Shown one piece after another: positions 24,779 to 32,856 of a stretch of DNA of 64,000 nt. Positions within the stretch are counted from its first letter, which is position 1, and each line of letters begins with the position of its first letter. This DNA comes from Phyllobacterium sp. T1293 (GTDB taxonomy: Bacteria; Pseudomonadota; Alphaproteobacteria; Rhizobiales; Rhizobiaceae). Position numbers and translations under genes: made by a program. The stretch spans positions 2,919,001-2,983,000 of the forward strand of contig NZ_CP088273.1 in NCBI RefSeq assembly GCF_020731415.2. The letters are read 5' to 3'. The notes under the pieces were generated by a model. It saw only the letters and a program-made list of their open reading frames with translations, ran no database searches and was not told the DNA's origin.

Positions 24779-26392
24779 ATGCGCGCGTTTGACTTCATCA
24801 TTGTTGGTTCAGGTTCTGCCGGATCGGTTGTTGCCGAGCGCCTGTCCGCCAGTGGCCGTCATTCCGTGCTTGTGCTGGAAGCTGGTGGTTCGGACCGGCG
24901 CTTTTTCGTGCAGATGCCGCTTGGTTACGGCAAGACCTTTTATGACAAATCCGTCAACTGGATGTACCGCGCCGAATCCGATCCGGGTCTCGGCGGCAAT
25001 GCTGATTACTGGCCGCGCGGCAAGGTGCTCGGCGGATCAAGCTCGATCAACGCCATGGTCTATGTGCGCGGTGCGAGGGAAGATTTTGACGAATGGCGCG
25101 AGCGTGGCAATCCCGGCTGGGGCCATGATGATCTGCTCCCCATATTCCGGGCGCTGGAAGATCACGATGGACCAGCGAAAAGCCTTGGCCGCGGCGGCCC
25201 TGTACATGTCACCGATTGCTCGGGACTGTTTCATCCACTTACCAACCAAATTCTGAAAGCCGCGCAGGAGGCGGGCCTACCCTATAATCCTGATTTCAAT
25301 GGTGCTACGCAGGAGGGCACAGGACCATTTCAACTGACCACCAAGAACGGGCGGCGCATGTCCGCCGCGCGGGCTTTCCTGCGCCCGGCGATGAAACGCG
25401 CCAATGTGACTGTACTCACAGGCGCCATGGTGCAGCGCGTCACTTTCGAAGGCAAGCGTGCCACCGGTGTCACATTTGTCCGCAATGGCCAAACCGAGAC
25501 AGTCACTGCGGGGCGCGAAGTCGTTCTGTGTGGCGGTTCCGTCAACTCGCCACAGCTGCTTGAACTATCGGGCATTGGCAATGCAACGCGATTGCAGCAA
25601 CTCGGCATTCCCGTCATACATGCCAATAGTCAGGTTGGAGAAAACCTGCAGGATCATCTCGGTATCAATTACACCTACCGCGCTAATGTTGCCTCGCTCA
25701 ATCAGGTGCTGCGGCCATGGTGGGGAAAGATGTTGGTCGGCATCGAATATCTGCTGCTGCGAACGGGGCCGCTATCGATCAGCATGAATCAGGGTGGGGG
25801 CTTTTTTCGCACCGATCCATCCCGCCCACGGCCGAACATGCAGCTTTATTTTCAAGCGTTCTCAACAGTGCGTCCCAAGGAGGGCGAACGGCCAATCCTC
25901 ACACCTGACCCATGGCCGGGCTTTTCCATTGGCCTGTCCAATTGCCGTCCGACCAGCGTCGGCTCTATCCATATTCGCTCTGATAACCCGCTTGAAGCAC
26001 CGCGGATTGTGCCGAATGCCTTTTCCACGGAGCATGATGTGGCTGAGATGCTCGATGCGGTTAAATTCCTGCGGAAAATTGCGGGCACACCAACCCTGTC
26101 AAAACTGATTGTCGAGGAGTTATTGCCCGGCCCGGATTGCCAGAGCAACGAGGACCTGATTACCGATTTCCGTAAGCGCAGCGGTACGGTCTATCATCCC
26201 GTTTCCACCTGTCGCATGGGGCCAGACCCCGCTCAGTCGGTGGTCGATCCGCGCTTGCGCGTTCACGGTGTCGAGGGCCTGCGCGTTATCGATTGTTCGA
26301 TTTTTCCCAACATCATATCGGGCAACACCAATGCCGCTGCCATGATGGTGGGTGCCAAGGGCGCAAGCCTTGTTCTGGAAGATCTTGCATAA
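24779..26392 (+). CDS. GMC-family FAD-dependent alcohol dehydrogenase (choline dehydrogenase-like)
   Basis: A 537-residue flavoprotein. The FAD motif FIIVGSGSAGSVVAERL is near the N terminus. WPRGKVLGGSSSINAMVYVRG is the GMC signature 1 region and GSVNSPQLLELSGIG signature 2. The catalytic His region is YHPVSTCRMG, followed by NPN-like SGNTNAAAMMVGAKGA. An earlier ATG at 24713 would add 22 residues with no family match; the ATG at 24779 starts at the Rossmann fold. It probably oxidises a primary alcohol or polyol. Choline is not indicated, as no bet genes are nearby. Confidence 0.88.
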   Translation: MRAFDFIIVGSGSAGSVVAERLSASGRHSVLVLEAGGSDRRFFVQMPLGYGKTFYDKSVNWMYRAESDPGLGGNADYWPRGKVLGGSSSINAMVYVRGAREDFDEWRERGNPGWGHDDLLPIFRALEDHDGPAKSLGRGGPVHVTDCSGLFHPLTNQILKAAQEAGLPYNPDFNGATQEGTGPFQLTTKNGRRMSAARAFLRPAMKRANVTVLTGAMVQRVTFEGKRATGVTFVRNGQTETVTAGREVVLCGGSVNSPQLLELSGIGNATRLQQLGIPVIHANSQVGENLQDHLGINYTYRANVASLNQVLRPWWGKMLVGIEYLLLRTGPLSISMNQGGGFFRTDPSRPRPNMQLYFQAFSTVRPKEGERPILTPDPWPGFSIGLSNCRPTSVGSIHIRSDNPLEAPRIVPNAFSTEHDVAEMLDAVKFLRKIAGTPTLSKLIVEELLPGPDCQSNEDLITDFRKRSGTVYHPVSTCRMGPDPAQSVVDPRLRVHGVEGLRVIDCSIFPNIISGNTNAAAMMVGAKGASLVLEDLA

Positions 26393-26471
26393 ATCTCATC
26401 TCTTTCAATAGTCCAATTCAATCCTTCCTTTGCGAGCGCCAGAGGATGGAACACATCGTTTTCGCATTTTC

Positions 26472-26507
26472 TTGACCGTTTGATAAAAAATTTGACCTTT
26501 TGTAAAA
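26472..26507 (+). promoter_or_regulatory. Two TTGACC direct repeats upstream of preT, candidate RutR sites
   Basis: TTGACCGTTTGATAAA (26472-26487) and TTGACCTTTTGTAAAA (26492-26507) repeat with a 20 bp period, about two helical turns. Compared with the RutR palindrome TTGACCAnnTGGTCAA they match 11 and 10 of 14 defined positions, mainly in the left half. They lie 112-147 bp before preT. A RutR gene is encoded nearby at 30646-31299, which makes control by it plausible. Confidence 0.5.
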
Positions 26508-26618
26508 ATCTGGCATTCTTTCCCTCAACAGGCGCCGGACATACCGGCCCACCACCAAATTGCGGATGTTTCCAAAGGGAACGGGACGCCGCAATTTCAG
26601 AAATGGAGAGGCGATTTC

Positions 26619-28076
26619 ATGGGATCGATTGATTCTGGAATCCGTGATGTGAGGGCCGGACGGCTTGAGTCTGAGGTCTACACCGATGTTTTTTCCGATC
26701 TGCACCCGGCTCTGACACGGCATGAGGCCTTTGTCGAATCCGACCGCTGTTACTTCTGTTACGATGCGCCCTGCATGAATGCCTGTCCCACGGGCATCGA
26801 TATTCCGCTATTCATTCGCCAGATTGCCGCCGACAACCCCACCGGTTCGGCAAAGACCATTCTTTCCGAAAACATTCTGGGGGGCATGTGTGCCCGTGTC
26901 TGCCCGACCGAAACCCTGTGCGAGCAGGCCTGCGTGCGCGAAACGGCCGAAGGCAAGCCGGTCAAGATCGGGCTTCTGCAACGCTATGCCACCGATCATC
27001 TGATGGAAAAAGGCCAGCACCCATTCAAGCGGGCTGAATCAACAGGCAAGAGCGTTGCCGTTGTCGGTGCCGGTCCTGCCGGATTGTCCGCTGCGCATCG
27101 CCTTGCCAAGCACGGGCACAATGTAACGATCTTCGAGGCACGGCCCAAGGCTGGCGGGCTCAATGAATATGGTATCGCCGCCTATAAGAGCGTCGATAAT
27201 TTCGCCCAGCAGGAACTCGATTTCATTCTGGAAATCGGCGGAATCACCATAGAGAATGACAAGGCGCTTGGCCGGGATATCAGCATCGACGCGCTGAAAG
27301 CGGGTTTTGATGCGGTGTTCCTTGGCATGGGCTTGCCGGGTGTTAATGAACTTGGCCTTGAAGGGGAAGACGCCGCAGGCTGCATCGATGCGGTTGATTA
27401 CATCTCCGTGCTGCGCCAGAGCGAAGACCTGTCGCAAATATCCGTCGGACGCGATGTTGTCGTCATTGGTGGAGGCATGACCGCCATCGACGTGGCAGTC
27501 CAGACCAAACTGCTTGGTGCGGAGAATGTCATCATCGCCTACCGGCGCGGGCCGGAAAGCATGAATGCCAGCCCCTATGAACAGGAACTGGCACTGAAAA
27601 CCGGTGTCATCATCCGTCATTGGTTGCAGCCGCGCGCGCTTACCCGCAACGCGGCAGGCGAAGTCTGCGGCATTACGCTTGACTATACGGCCATGGTCGA
27701 TGGCAGGCTTGCCGGGACAGGCGAGAGCATCACGCTTGCCAGTGACCAGATTTTCAAGGCCATTGGCCAGACACCGGCGCAGAGCATTTTAGCTGAATCC
27801 GGCTTGGCTTTGTCGAAGGGACGCATCAGCGTCGATGATGATCGCCGTACATCAGTTCCCGGTATATGGGCGGGCGGTGACTGCATTGCCGGTGGTCAGG
27901 ATTTGACTGTGGCAGCGGTTCAGGATGGCAAGCTTGCCGCTGAATCGATCCATCGCTCCTTGACGCAGCAGCCGGAGAAAGTCAGCGGGTTTGTTGAAGC
28001 CGTCATGGCCGAAAATCCGGATGGCACGTCAGCTGCAGCTGAGCATCCCACCCATTCAGACCACATTGCTGGTTGA
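26619..28076 (+). CDS. preT: NAD-dependent dihydropyrimidine dehydrogenase subunit PreT
   Basis: A 485-residue glutamate-synthase-small-subunit-like flavoprotein. N-terminal Fe-S cysteines appear in CYFCYDAPCMNACPTGID and MCARVCPTETLCEQAC. The FAD motif is VVGAGPAGLSAAHRL near residue 150 and the NAD motif VVIGGGMTAIDVA near 285. With PreA it catalyses reversible reduction of uracil and thymine to the 5,6-dihydro forms using NADH. PreA follows 13 bp later. The later enzymes of the reductive pathway lie 3.4 kb downstream. Confidence 0.93.
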   Translation: MGSIDSGIRDVRAGRLESEVYTDVFSDLHPALTRHEAFVESDRCYFCYDAPCMNACPTGIDIPLFIRQIAADNPTGSAKTILSENILGGMCARVCPTETLCEQACVRETAEGKPVKIGLLQRYATDHLMEKGQHPFKRAESTGKSVAVVGAGPAGLSAAHRLAKHGHNVTIFEARPKAGGLNEYGIAAYKSVDNFAQQELDFILEIGGITIENDKALGRDISIDALKAGFDAVFLGMGLPGVNELGLEGEDAAGCIDAVDYISVLRQSEDLSQISVGRDVVVIGGGMTAIDVAVQTKLLGAENVIIAYRRGPESMNASPYEQELALKTGVIIRHWLQPRALTRNAAGEVCGITLDYTAMVDGRLAGTGESITLASDQIFKAIGQTPAQSILAESGLALSKGRISVDDDRRTSVPGIWAGGDCIAGGQDLTVAAVQDGKLAAESIHRSLTQQPEKVSGFVEAVMAENPDGTSAAAEHPTHSDHIAG

Positions 28077-28089
28077 AGGAGATATCGAC

Positions 28090-29400
28090 ATGGCTGATCT
28101 TTCATCGAATTTCCTCGGCATCAAATCCCCTAACCCCTTCTGGCTGGCTTCTGCACCACCAACGGATAAGGCCTACAATGTCGAGCGCGCCTTCAAGGCG
28201 GGCTGGGGCGGTGTAGTCTGGAAGACATTGGGGGAAGAGGGTCCACCTGTCGTCAACGTCAACGGTCCACGCTATGGCGCAATCCACGGCCCTGACCGGC
28301 GGTTGCTTGGCCTGAACAATATCGAGCTTATCACCGACCGTCCGCTGGAAGTGAACCTGCGGGAAATGACCGAGGTGAAGAAGAACTGGCCAGACCGGGC
28401 GCTGATTGCCTCTATCATGGTGCCCTGCGAGGAGAACGCCTGGAAAGCCATTCTGCCCTTGGTTGAGGCTACCGGTGCTGACGGTATCGAGCTTAACTTC
28501 GGCTGCCCGCACGGCATGTCCGAGCGCGGCATGGGTGCCGCTGTCGGTCAGGTACCTGAATATATCGAAATGGTGGTACGCTGGTGCAAGCAGTATACGC
28601 GCATGCCTGTCATCACCAAGCTGACGCCGAATATCGCCGATATTCGCAAGCCCGCACGGGCGGCAAAAGCCGGTGGTACGGACGCCGTGTCACTGATCAA
28701 CACCATCAATTCCATTGTATCGGTTGATCTTGATACATTTGCGCCCAATCCATCGATTGATGGCCGCGGTTCACATGGCGGTTATTGCGGCCCGGCAGTC
28801 AAGCCAATCGCGCTGAACATGGTGGCGGAAATTGCGCGTGATGCGGAAACCCGTGGCCTGCCGATTTCGGGCATTGGCGGTATCACCACTTGGCGCGATG
28901 CGGCCGAATTCATCGCGCTTGGTTGTGGCAATGTGCAGGTCTGCACCGCCGCCATGACCTACGGCTTCAAGGTCGTGCAGGAGATGATCGACGGATTGTC
29001 CGATTGGATGGATTCACGCGGTTTCAGCTCCATCGAAGACTTTCGCGGTCTGGCCGTTCCGAATGTTTCGGACTGGCAATATCTCAACCTCAACTACATC
29101 ACCAAGGCACAGATCGATCAGGATCTCTGCATCAAATGCGGTCGTTGCCACATCGCCTGCGAAGACACATCGCATCAGGCCATCACAGCGATGGTTGACG
29201 GTGCGCGGCATTTCGAGGTGATTGATGAGGAATGCGTTGGCTGCAATCTCTGCGTCAATGTCTGCCCGGTTGATAACTGCATCACCATGGTGCCGATGAC
29301 GTCGGGCGTTGATCCGCGCACCAAGACACCGATCCAGCCTGATTACGCCAACTGGACGACACACCCGAACAATCCGATGGCCAAGGCGGCTGCAGAGTAG
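28090..29400 (+). CDS. preA: NAD-dependent dihydropyrimidine dehydrogenase subunit PreA
   Basis: A 436-residue catalytic subunit. It has a dihydroorotate-dehydrogenase-like FMN barrel (ADLSSNFLGIKSPNPFWLAS at the start; ELNFGCPHGM with the loop acid/base Cys). A C-terminal 2[4Fe-4S] ferredoxin domain shows CIKCGRCHIACED and CVGCNLCVNVCPVDNC. GAAGGAGATATCGAC before the ATG fixes the start; an upstream in-frame ATG at 27991 lies inside preT. It reduces uracil/thymine with electrons from PreT. Confidence 0.94.
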   Translation: MADLSSNFLGIKSPNPFWLASAPPTDKAYNVERAFKAGWGGVVWKTLGEEGPPVVNVNGPRYGAIHGPDRRLLGLNNIELITDRPLEVNLREMTEVKKNWPDRALIASIMVPCEENAWKAILPLVEATGADGIELNFGCPHGMSERGMGAAVGQVPEYIEMVVRWCKQYTRMPVITKLTPNIADIRKPARAAKAGGTDAVSLINTINSIVSVDLDTFAPNPSIDGRGSHGGYCGPAVKPIALNMVAEIARDAETRGLPISGIGGITTWRDAAEFIALGCGNVQVCTAAMTYGFKVVQEMIDGLSDWMDSRGFSSIEDFRGLAVPNVSDWQYLNLNYITKAQIDQDLCIKCGRCHIACEDTSHQAITAMVDGARHFEVIDEECVGCNLCVNVCPVDNCITMVPMTSGVDPRTKTPIQPDYANWTTHPNNPMAKAAAE

Positions 29401-29406
29401 CAAACT

Positions 29407-29436
29407 TAAAACCCGCCCTTCGAGGCGGGTTTTTTG
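29407..29436 (+). terminator. Rho-independent terminator after preA
   Basis: ACCCGCC CTTCGA GGCGGGT followed by TTTTTT: a 7 bp GC stem, a C(UUCG)-like loop and a T-run directly after the preA stop. It closes the preTA operon and separates it from the adc region. Confidence 0.9.
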
Positions 29437-29446
29437 TGAAGTGTCT

Positions 29447-29555
29447 GGTTCGTGTTTCGTGGTTCGACATAACAACCATGAGGGAAAGTGTGGATGCAAC
29501 GCTAATCGCAAGGGGTGCAGTATAAAGCACGCCTCATCCTGAGCCTGTCCAAGGG
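29447..29555. repeat. Intergenic inverted-repeat element, copy C (type II, one arm shortened)
   Basis: GGTTCGTGTTTCGTGGTTCG leads into ACATAACAACCATGAGGG, with core GATGCAACGCTAATCGCAAG and distal arm CCTCATCCTGAGCCTGTCC. It is nearly identical to the reverse complement of copy B, but the terminal CGAACCACGAAC is missing. It follows the preA terminator and precedes the 3' end of adc. Confidence 0.8.
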
Positions 29556-29581
29556 ACTGCAACTTGTACAGCTACGAATAG

Positions 29582-30319
29582 CTACTCTACCATGTAATCG
29601 TGGACGACTTCCCCAAGTCCCAATGTCAGATCGGCAATGAAATGCGAAGCTGACAGAACTTCCAGCACCGGCAGACGTGAGACGTCAGCCATGACATGTG
29701 CATGAAGTTCCAGCGCGGCAGGGGCGGTCCATGCGCCCTTCAGATCAATATCCTGCAGGTGATACTGAACCAGCTCGCAAATGCGGGCCGTGCCGTCCAC
29801 ATGCGGAATAATCTTGATAAGATAATTCGGCAGCAGGAGCGATTTCAGCACGGCATCATGATCGGCAGCTTTGTGCTTATAGCCCATGGTGCCGGTGGCA
29901 CAGAGGACGCTGCCATAATGCAGGGTACCAAGGATGGTTTCGCCCTCATGGGTGATTTTCGGGCTGGCCAGTTTCTTCGGGAAACCCCAGATCTCACGCC
30001 CACCCGCAATCGGGGCGTCATCGTCGAGATACATGGAATGAACGTAAACACCATCCTTGCCATTGAAGCGGACCGGGATGACCTGGCCAGACTCCGTATA
30101 GTCACCAAAACCGGTGGAGTCGGGCATACGGATGAACTCGAATTTGACGACCGGTTCCGTGATCTCAAGCGGTTCCGGCACGACAGCCCTCAGTGCTTCC
30201 GGATCGGTGCGATAGGTGATGACCACATATTCGCGGTTGATGAAACGGTAGGGTCCCGGCGGATAGGACGGGTTGGTAAGCGGCATGGCATAGGCGGAAC
30301 GAACGTCGGATATTTTCAC
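29582..30319 (-). CDS. adc: Acetoacetate decarboxylase
   Basis: A 245-residue ADC-family protein. All known catalytic positions are present at the same numbering as the clostridial enzyme: Arg29, Glu76, and Lys115/Lys116 in GFPKKLA, where Lys115 forms the Schiff base. It converts acetoacetate to acetone and CO2. It runs opposite to preTA, between the preA terminator and rutR, with repeat copies C and D on its two sides. No CoA-transferase gene lies next to it. The family call is firm; why it stands in a pyrimidine locus is unclear. Confidence 0.93.
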   Translation of the reverse strand: MKISDVRSAYAMPLTNPSYPPGPYRFINREYVVITYRTDPEALRAVVPEPLEITEPVVKFEFIRMPDSTGFGDYTESGQVIPVRFNGKDGVYVHSMYLDDDAPIAGGREIWGFPKKLASPKITHEGETILGTLHYGSVLCATGTMGYKHKAADHDAVLKSLLLPNYLIKIIPHVDGTARICELVQYHLQDIDLKGAWTAPAALELHAHVMADVSRLPVLEVLSASHFIADLTLGLGEVVHDYMVE

Positions 30320-30442
30320 GGGTTATCTCCGGATATCAGGGGCGGCCTTGCTGACAAGACAGGCGCTACAACCAATATTGCAGCGCGATGTGACAATAGT
30401 GCAATGCACAATCTACGCTTGTCAATTTCGCGTGAGATCATC

Positions 30443-30648
30443 TGATTGGTGATCTGCGTATATGCGGTTCGTGGTTCGTGGTTCGTGGTTCGTGGTTCGA
30501 CAAGCTCACCATGAGGGAGAGGGATGATGCAACGCTAATCGCAAAGATTGCAGCGCGAAGCGTGTAGAACTTGACTCCCTTTCATCCACACTCTCCCTCA
30601 TGGTGAGCTTGTCGAACCACGAACCACGTATATGCAGATCACCAATCA
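30443..30648. repeat. Intergenic inverted-repeat element, copy D (type I, extended arms)
   Basis: Arms of about 70 bp. The outermost TGATTGGTGATCTGC occurs at both ends in inverted form, then GGTTCGTGGTTCGACAAGC and CTCACCATGAGGGAGAG. The left arm has four tandem GGTTCGT units (30466-30493); the right arm has fewer. The core is TGCAACGCTAATCGCAAAG. The right outer arm supplies the TGA stop codon of rutR (30646-30648). Confidence 0.85.
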
Positions 30649-31299
30649 CAGCCTAGGGCGAATACCATTCAAAATAATACTCAAAACCGCCTGCGCCGTC
30701 TGTTCGCGGAAACCAGGACGGCCAACCTGATTGCCCATAATGGCACGGACCTGCACGTCGAAATCCGCATAGTGCTGGGTGGTGGCCCAGATCATGAAAA
30801 TAAGGTGATAGGGATCAACCGGTGCAAGCTTGCCCTCGCCCACCCAGCGGCGGATAACTGCCGCCTTGTCATCCACCAGCGGCTTCAGATGCTTGGTCAG
30901 GAATTCGCTGATAGCCGGTGCGCCATGCAGCACTTCATTGGCAAAAAGCCGTGATGCCTCCGGGTGGCTTTCCGACATGCGGATTTTCACCGTGATGTAT
31001 TTGCGCAATTGCTCGATTGGATCGCCCTCGGGATCAATCTCTGCAAGCGGTGCGAGCCATTCCTCCAGCGTCTCCTCCAGCAGCGTCACATAGATATTCT
31101 GCTTGCGCGGAAAATAGTAGAGCAGGTTCGGCTTGGACATGCCTGCCTTGTCGGCGATCTGATCGATGGTGGTGCCGCGAAAACCATAGGTGGAAAAAAC
31201 ATCAAGGGCAGCGTCAAGGATGAGACGGCGGTTTATTTCCTGAATCCGCGTTGTCTTTTCCGGCACTTCGCTGGTCTTTTTCTTCGTTGCCCTTGCCAT
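30646..31299 (-). CDS. rutR: RutR-type TetR-family regulator of pyrimidine catabolism
   Basis: A 217-residue TetR-family protein. The helix-turn-helix covers about residues 30-75 (TTIDQIADKAGMSKPNLLYYFPRK). The ligand domain retains long blocks seen in E. coli RutR, including EEWLAPL, HPEASRLFANE, GKLAPVDPYHLIFMIWATTQHYADF and GIRPR at the end. RutR binds uracil or thymine and releases DNA. GGTGAGGAGC before this ATG favours it over the upstream one at 31428. It is divergent from the aminotransferase-hydrolase-transporter operon, and a near-consensus operator lies in the shared gap. Confidence 0.9.
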   Translation of the reverse strand: MARATKKKTSEVPEKTTRIQEINRRLILDAALDVFSTYGFRGTTIDQIADKAGMSKPNLLYYFPRKQNIYVTLLEETLEEWLAPLAEIDPEGDPIEQLRKYITVKIRMSESHPEASRLFANEVLHGAPAISEFLTKHLKPLVDDKAAVIRRWVGEGKLAPVDPYHLIFMIWATTQHYADFDVQVRAIMGNQVGRPGFREQTAQAVLSIILNGIRPRL

Positions 31300-31412
31300 G
31301 CTCCTCACCCCTTCTTGGTACTGGACACGACGGCTTTTTCGTCGCATCCCGGAACCACCCTTATTTCCCATAAAGCGCTTGACCGGCTTCCTATGCTCTT
31401 CTAGCCTGCATT

Positions 31413-31428
31413 TTGACCAACTAGTCAA
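31413..31428. promoter_or_regulatory. RutR operator in the divergent rutR / aminotransferase gap
   Basis: TTGACCAACTAGTCAA matches the RutR consensus TTGACCAnnTGGTCAA at 13 of 14 defined positions and is a near-perfect dyad. It lies 114 bp upstream of the rutR start and 82 bp upstream of the aminotransferase start, so one bound dimer could control both directions. Confidence 0.8.
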
Positions 31429-31509
31429 GTTTTTGATTGCACCACAGGTTCAATCATTCGGGAACACAAAACAAGCGGCAATGTCCGCAAATCAGGAGGC
31501 GTACGTCAC

Positions 31510-32841
31510 ATGTCGAAATCGGCATTGGGATTGGGCACCAACAATCTCGAGGCGTTCTGGATGCCGTTTTCGGCAAACAGGCAATTCAAGCAAAATCCGC
31601 GTCTTCTGGTCAGTGCCAAGGACATGCATTTCAAGTCCGCCGATGGCCGCGAAATCCTTGATGGAACCGCCGGCCTGTGGTGCTGCAATGCCGGTCACTC
31701 GCGCCCGAAGATCGTCGAAGCCGTGCAGGCGCAGGTTGCCGAACTCGACTATGCGCCCGCTTTCCAGATGGGCCATCCCAAAGTCTTCGAATTGGCGGCA
31801 CGCCTCGCCGCCATGCTGCCCTCGCCAATTGATCATGTATTCTTCACCAATTCGGGTTCGGAATCGGTCGATACAGCGCTCAAGATCGCGCTTGCCTATC
31901 ACCGGGCCAAAGGCAATGGCACCAAGACCAAACTGATCGGCCGCGAGCGCGGCTATCATGGCGTCGGTTTCGGCGGCATTTCCGTTGGCGGCATTTCCGG
32001 CAACCGCAAGGCGTTTGGCAATGCACTTGGCGGGGTCGATCACATCCGTCACACGCATGATCTGGCGCGCAATGCCTTTACCCGCGGCGAACCTGAATAT
32101 GGCGCGGAATTTGCCGACGATCTGGAAAAGGTCATTGCTCTGCATGACGCCTCGAACATTGCCGCCGTTATTGTTGAGCCGGTCGCAGGATCGACAGGCG
32201 TTCTCATCCCGCCAAAAGGCTATCTGAAACGCCTGCGCGATATCTGCACCAAGAATGATATCCTGCTGATCTTTGATGAAGTCATTACGGGTTTTGGCCG
32301 TCTTGGTACGCCTTTTGCCGTTGACTATTTCGGCGTGGTTCCTGATCTCATCACCACTGCCAAAGGCATCACCAGCGGCGTGATTCCAATGGGCGCAGTT
32401 TTTGCTTCCAAGCAAATCTACGATGCCTTCATGACTGCCCCTGAGAACACCATCGAGCTGTTCCATGGCTATACCTATTCCGGCCACCCGGTCGCCTGTG
32501 CGGCGGCACTGGCAACACTCGACACCTATGAGGAAGAGGGTCTGCTCACCCGCGCAGCCGAGCTTTCGGATTACTGGGCTGACGCACTGCATGCCCTCAA
32601 AGGCCTGCCGCACGTCATCGATATCCGCAATCTTGGTCTGATCGGCGCGATCGAACTGGAACCTATCCCCGGTGCGCCGACGAAACGCGCCTTCCAGGCG
32701 TTCCTCGACGCCTATGAGAAGGGCGTTCTTATCCGCACAACAGGCGATATCATTGCGCTGTCGCCACCGCTGATCATCACCAAAGGCCAGATCGAACATC
32801 TCTTCGATACATTGGCCGATGTTCTCAAGAACCTCGCATAA
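31510..32841 (+). CDS. Omega-amino acid (beta-alanine):pyruvate aminotransferase
   Basis: A 443-residue class III PLP aminotransferase. Asp256 (LLIFDEVITGFGR) contacts the pyridine nitrogen and Lys285 (ITTAKGITSG) is the PLP lysine. NSGSESVDTALK binds phosphate. The N terminus LEAFWMPFSANRQFK is typical of beta-alanine:pyruvate transaminases. It would turn beta-alanine, or 3-aminoisobutyrate from thymine, into the semialdehyde plus alanine, the last step of the reductive pyrimidine route. It is the first gene of the operon behind the RutR operator. Confidence 0.92.
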   Translation: MSKSALGLGTNNLEAFWMPFSANRQFKQNPRLLVSAKDMHFKSADGREILDGTAGLWCCNAGHSRPKIVEAVQAQVAELDYAPAFQMGHPKVFELAARLAAMLPSPIDHVFFTNSGSESVDTALKIALAYHRAKGNGTKTKLIGRERGYHGVGFGGISVGGISGNRKAFGNALGGVDHIRHTHDLARNAFTRGEPEYGAEFADDLEKVIALHDASNIAAVIVEPVAGSTGVLIPPKGYLKRLRDICTKNDILLIFDEVITGFGRLGTPFAVDYFGVVPDLITTAKGITSGVIPMGAVFASKQIYDAFMTAPENTIELFHGYTYSGHPVACAAALATLDTYEEEGLLTRAAELSDYWADALHALKGLPHVIDIRNLGLIGAIELEPIPGAPTKRAFQAFLDAYEKGVLIRTTGDIIALSPPLIITKGQIEHLFDTLADVLKNLA

Positions 32842-32856
32842 TCGAAAGGCTCTCAC

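Noticed and set aside
30466..30499. CRISPR or VNTR locus from the tandem GGTTCGT units
   Set aside because: Only four units, without spacers, within an arm of repeat D. It is part of that element.
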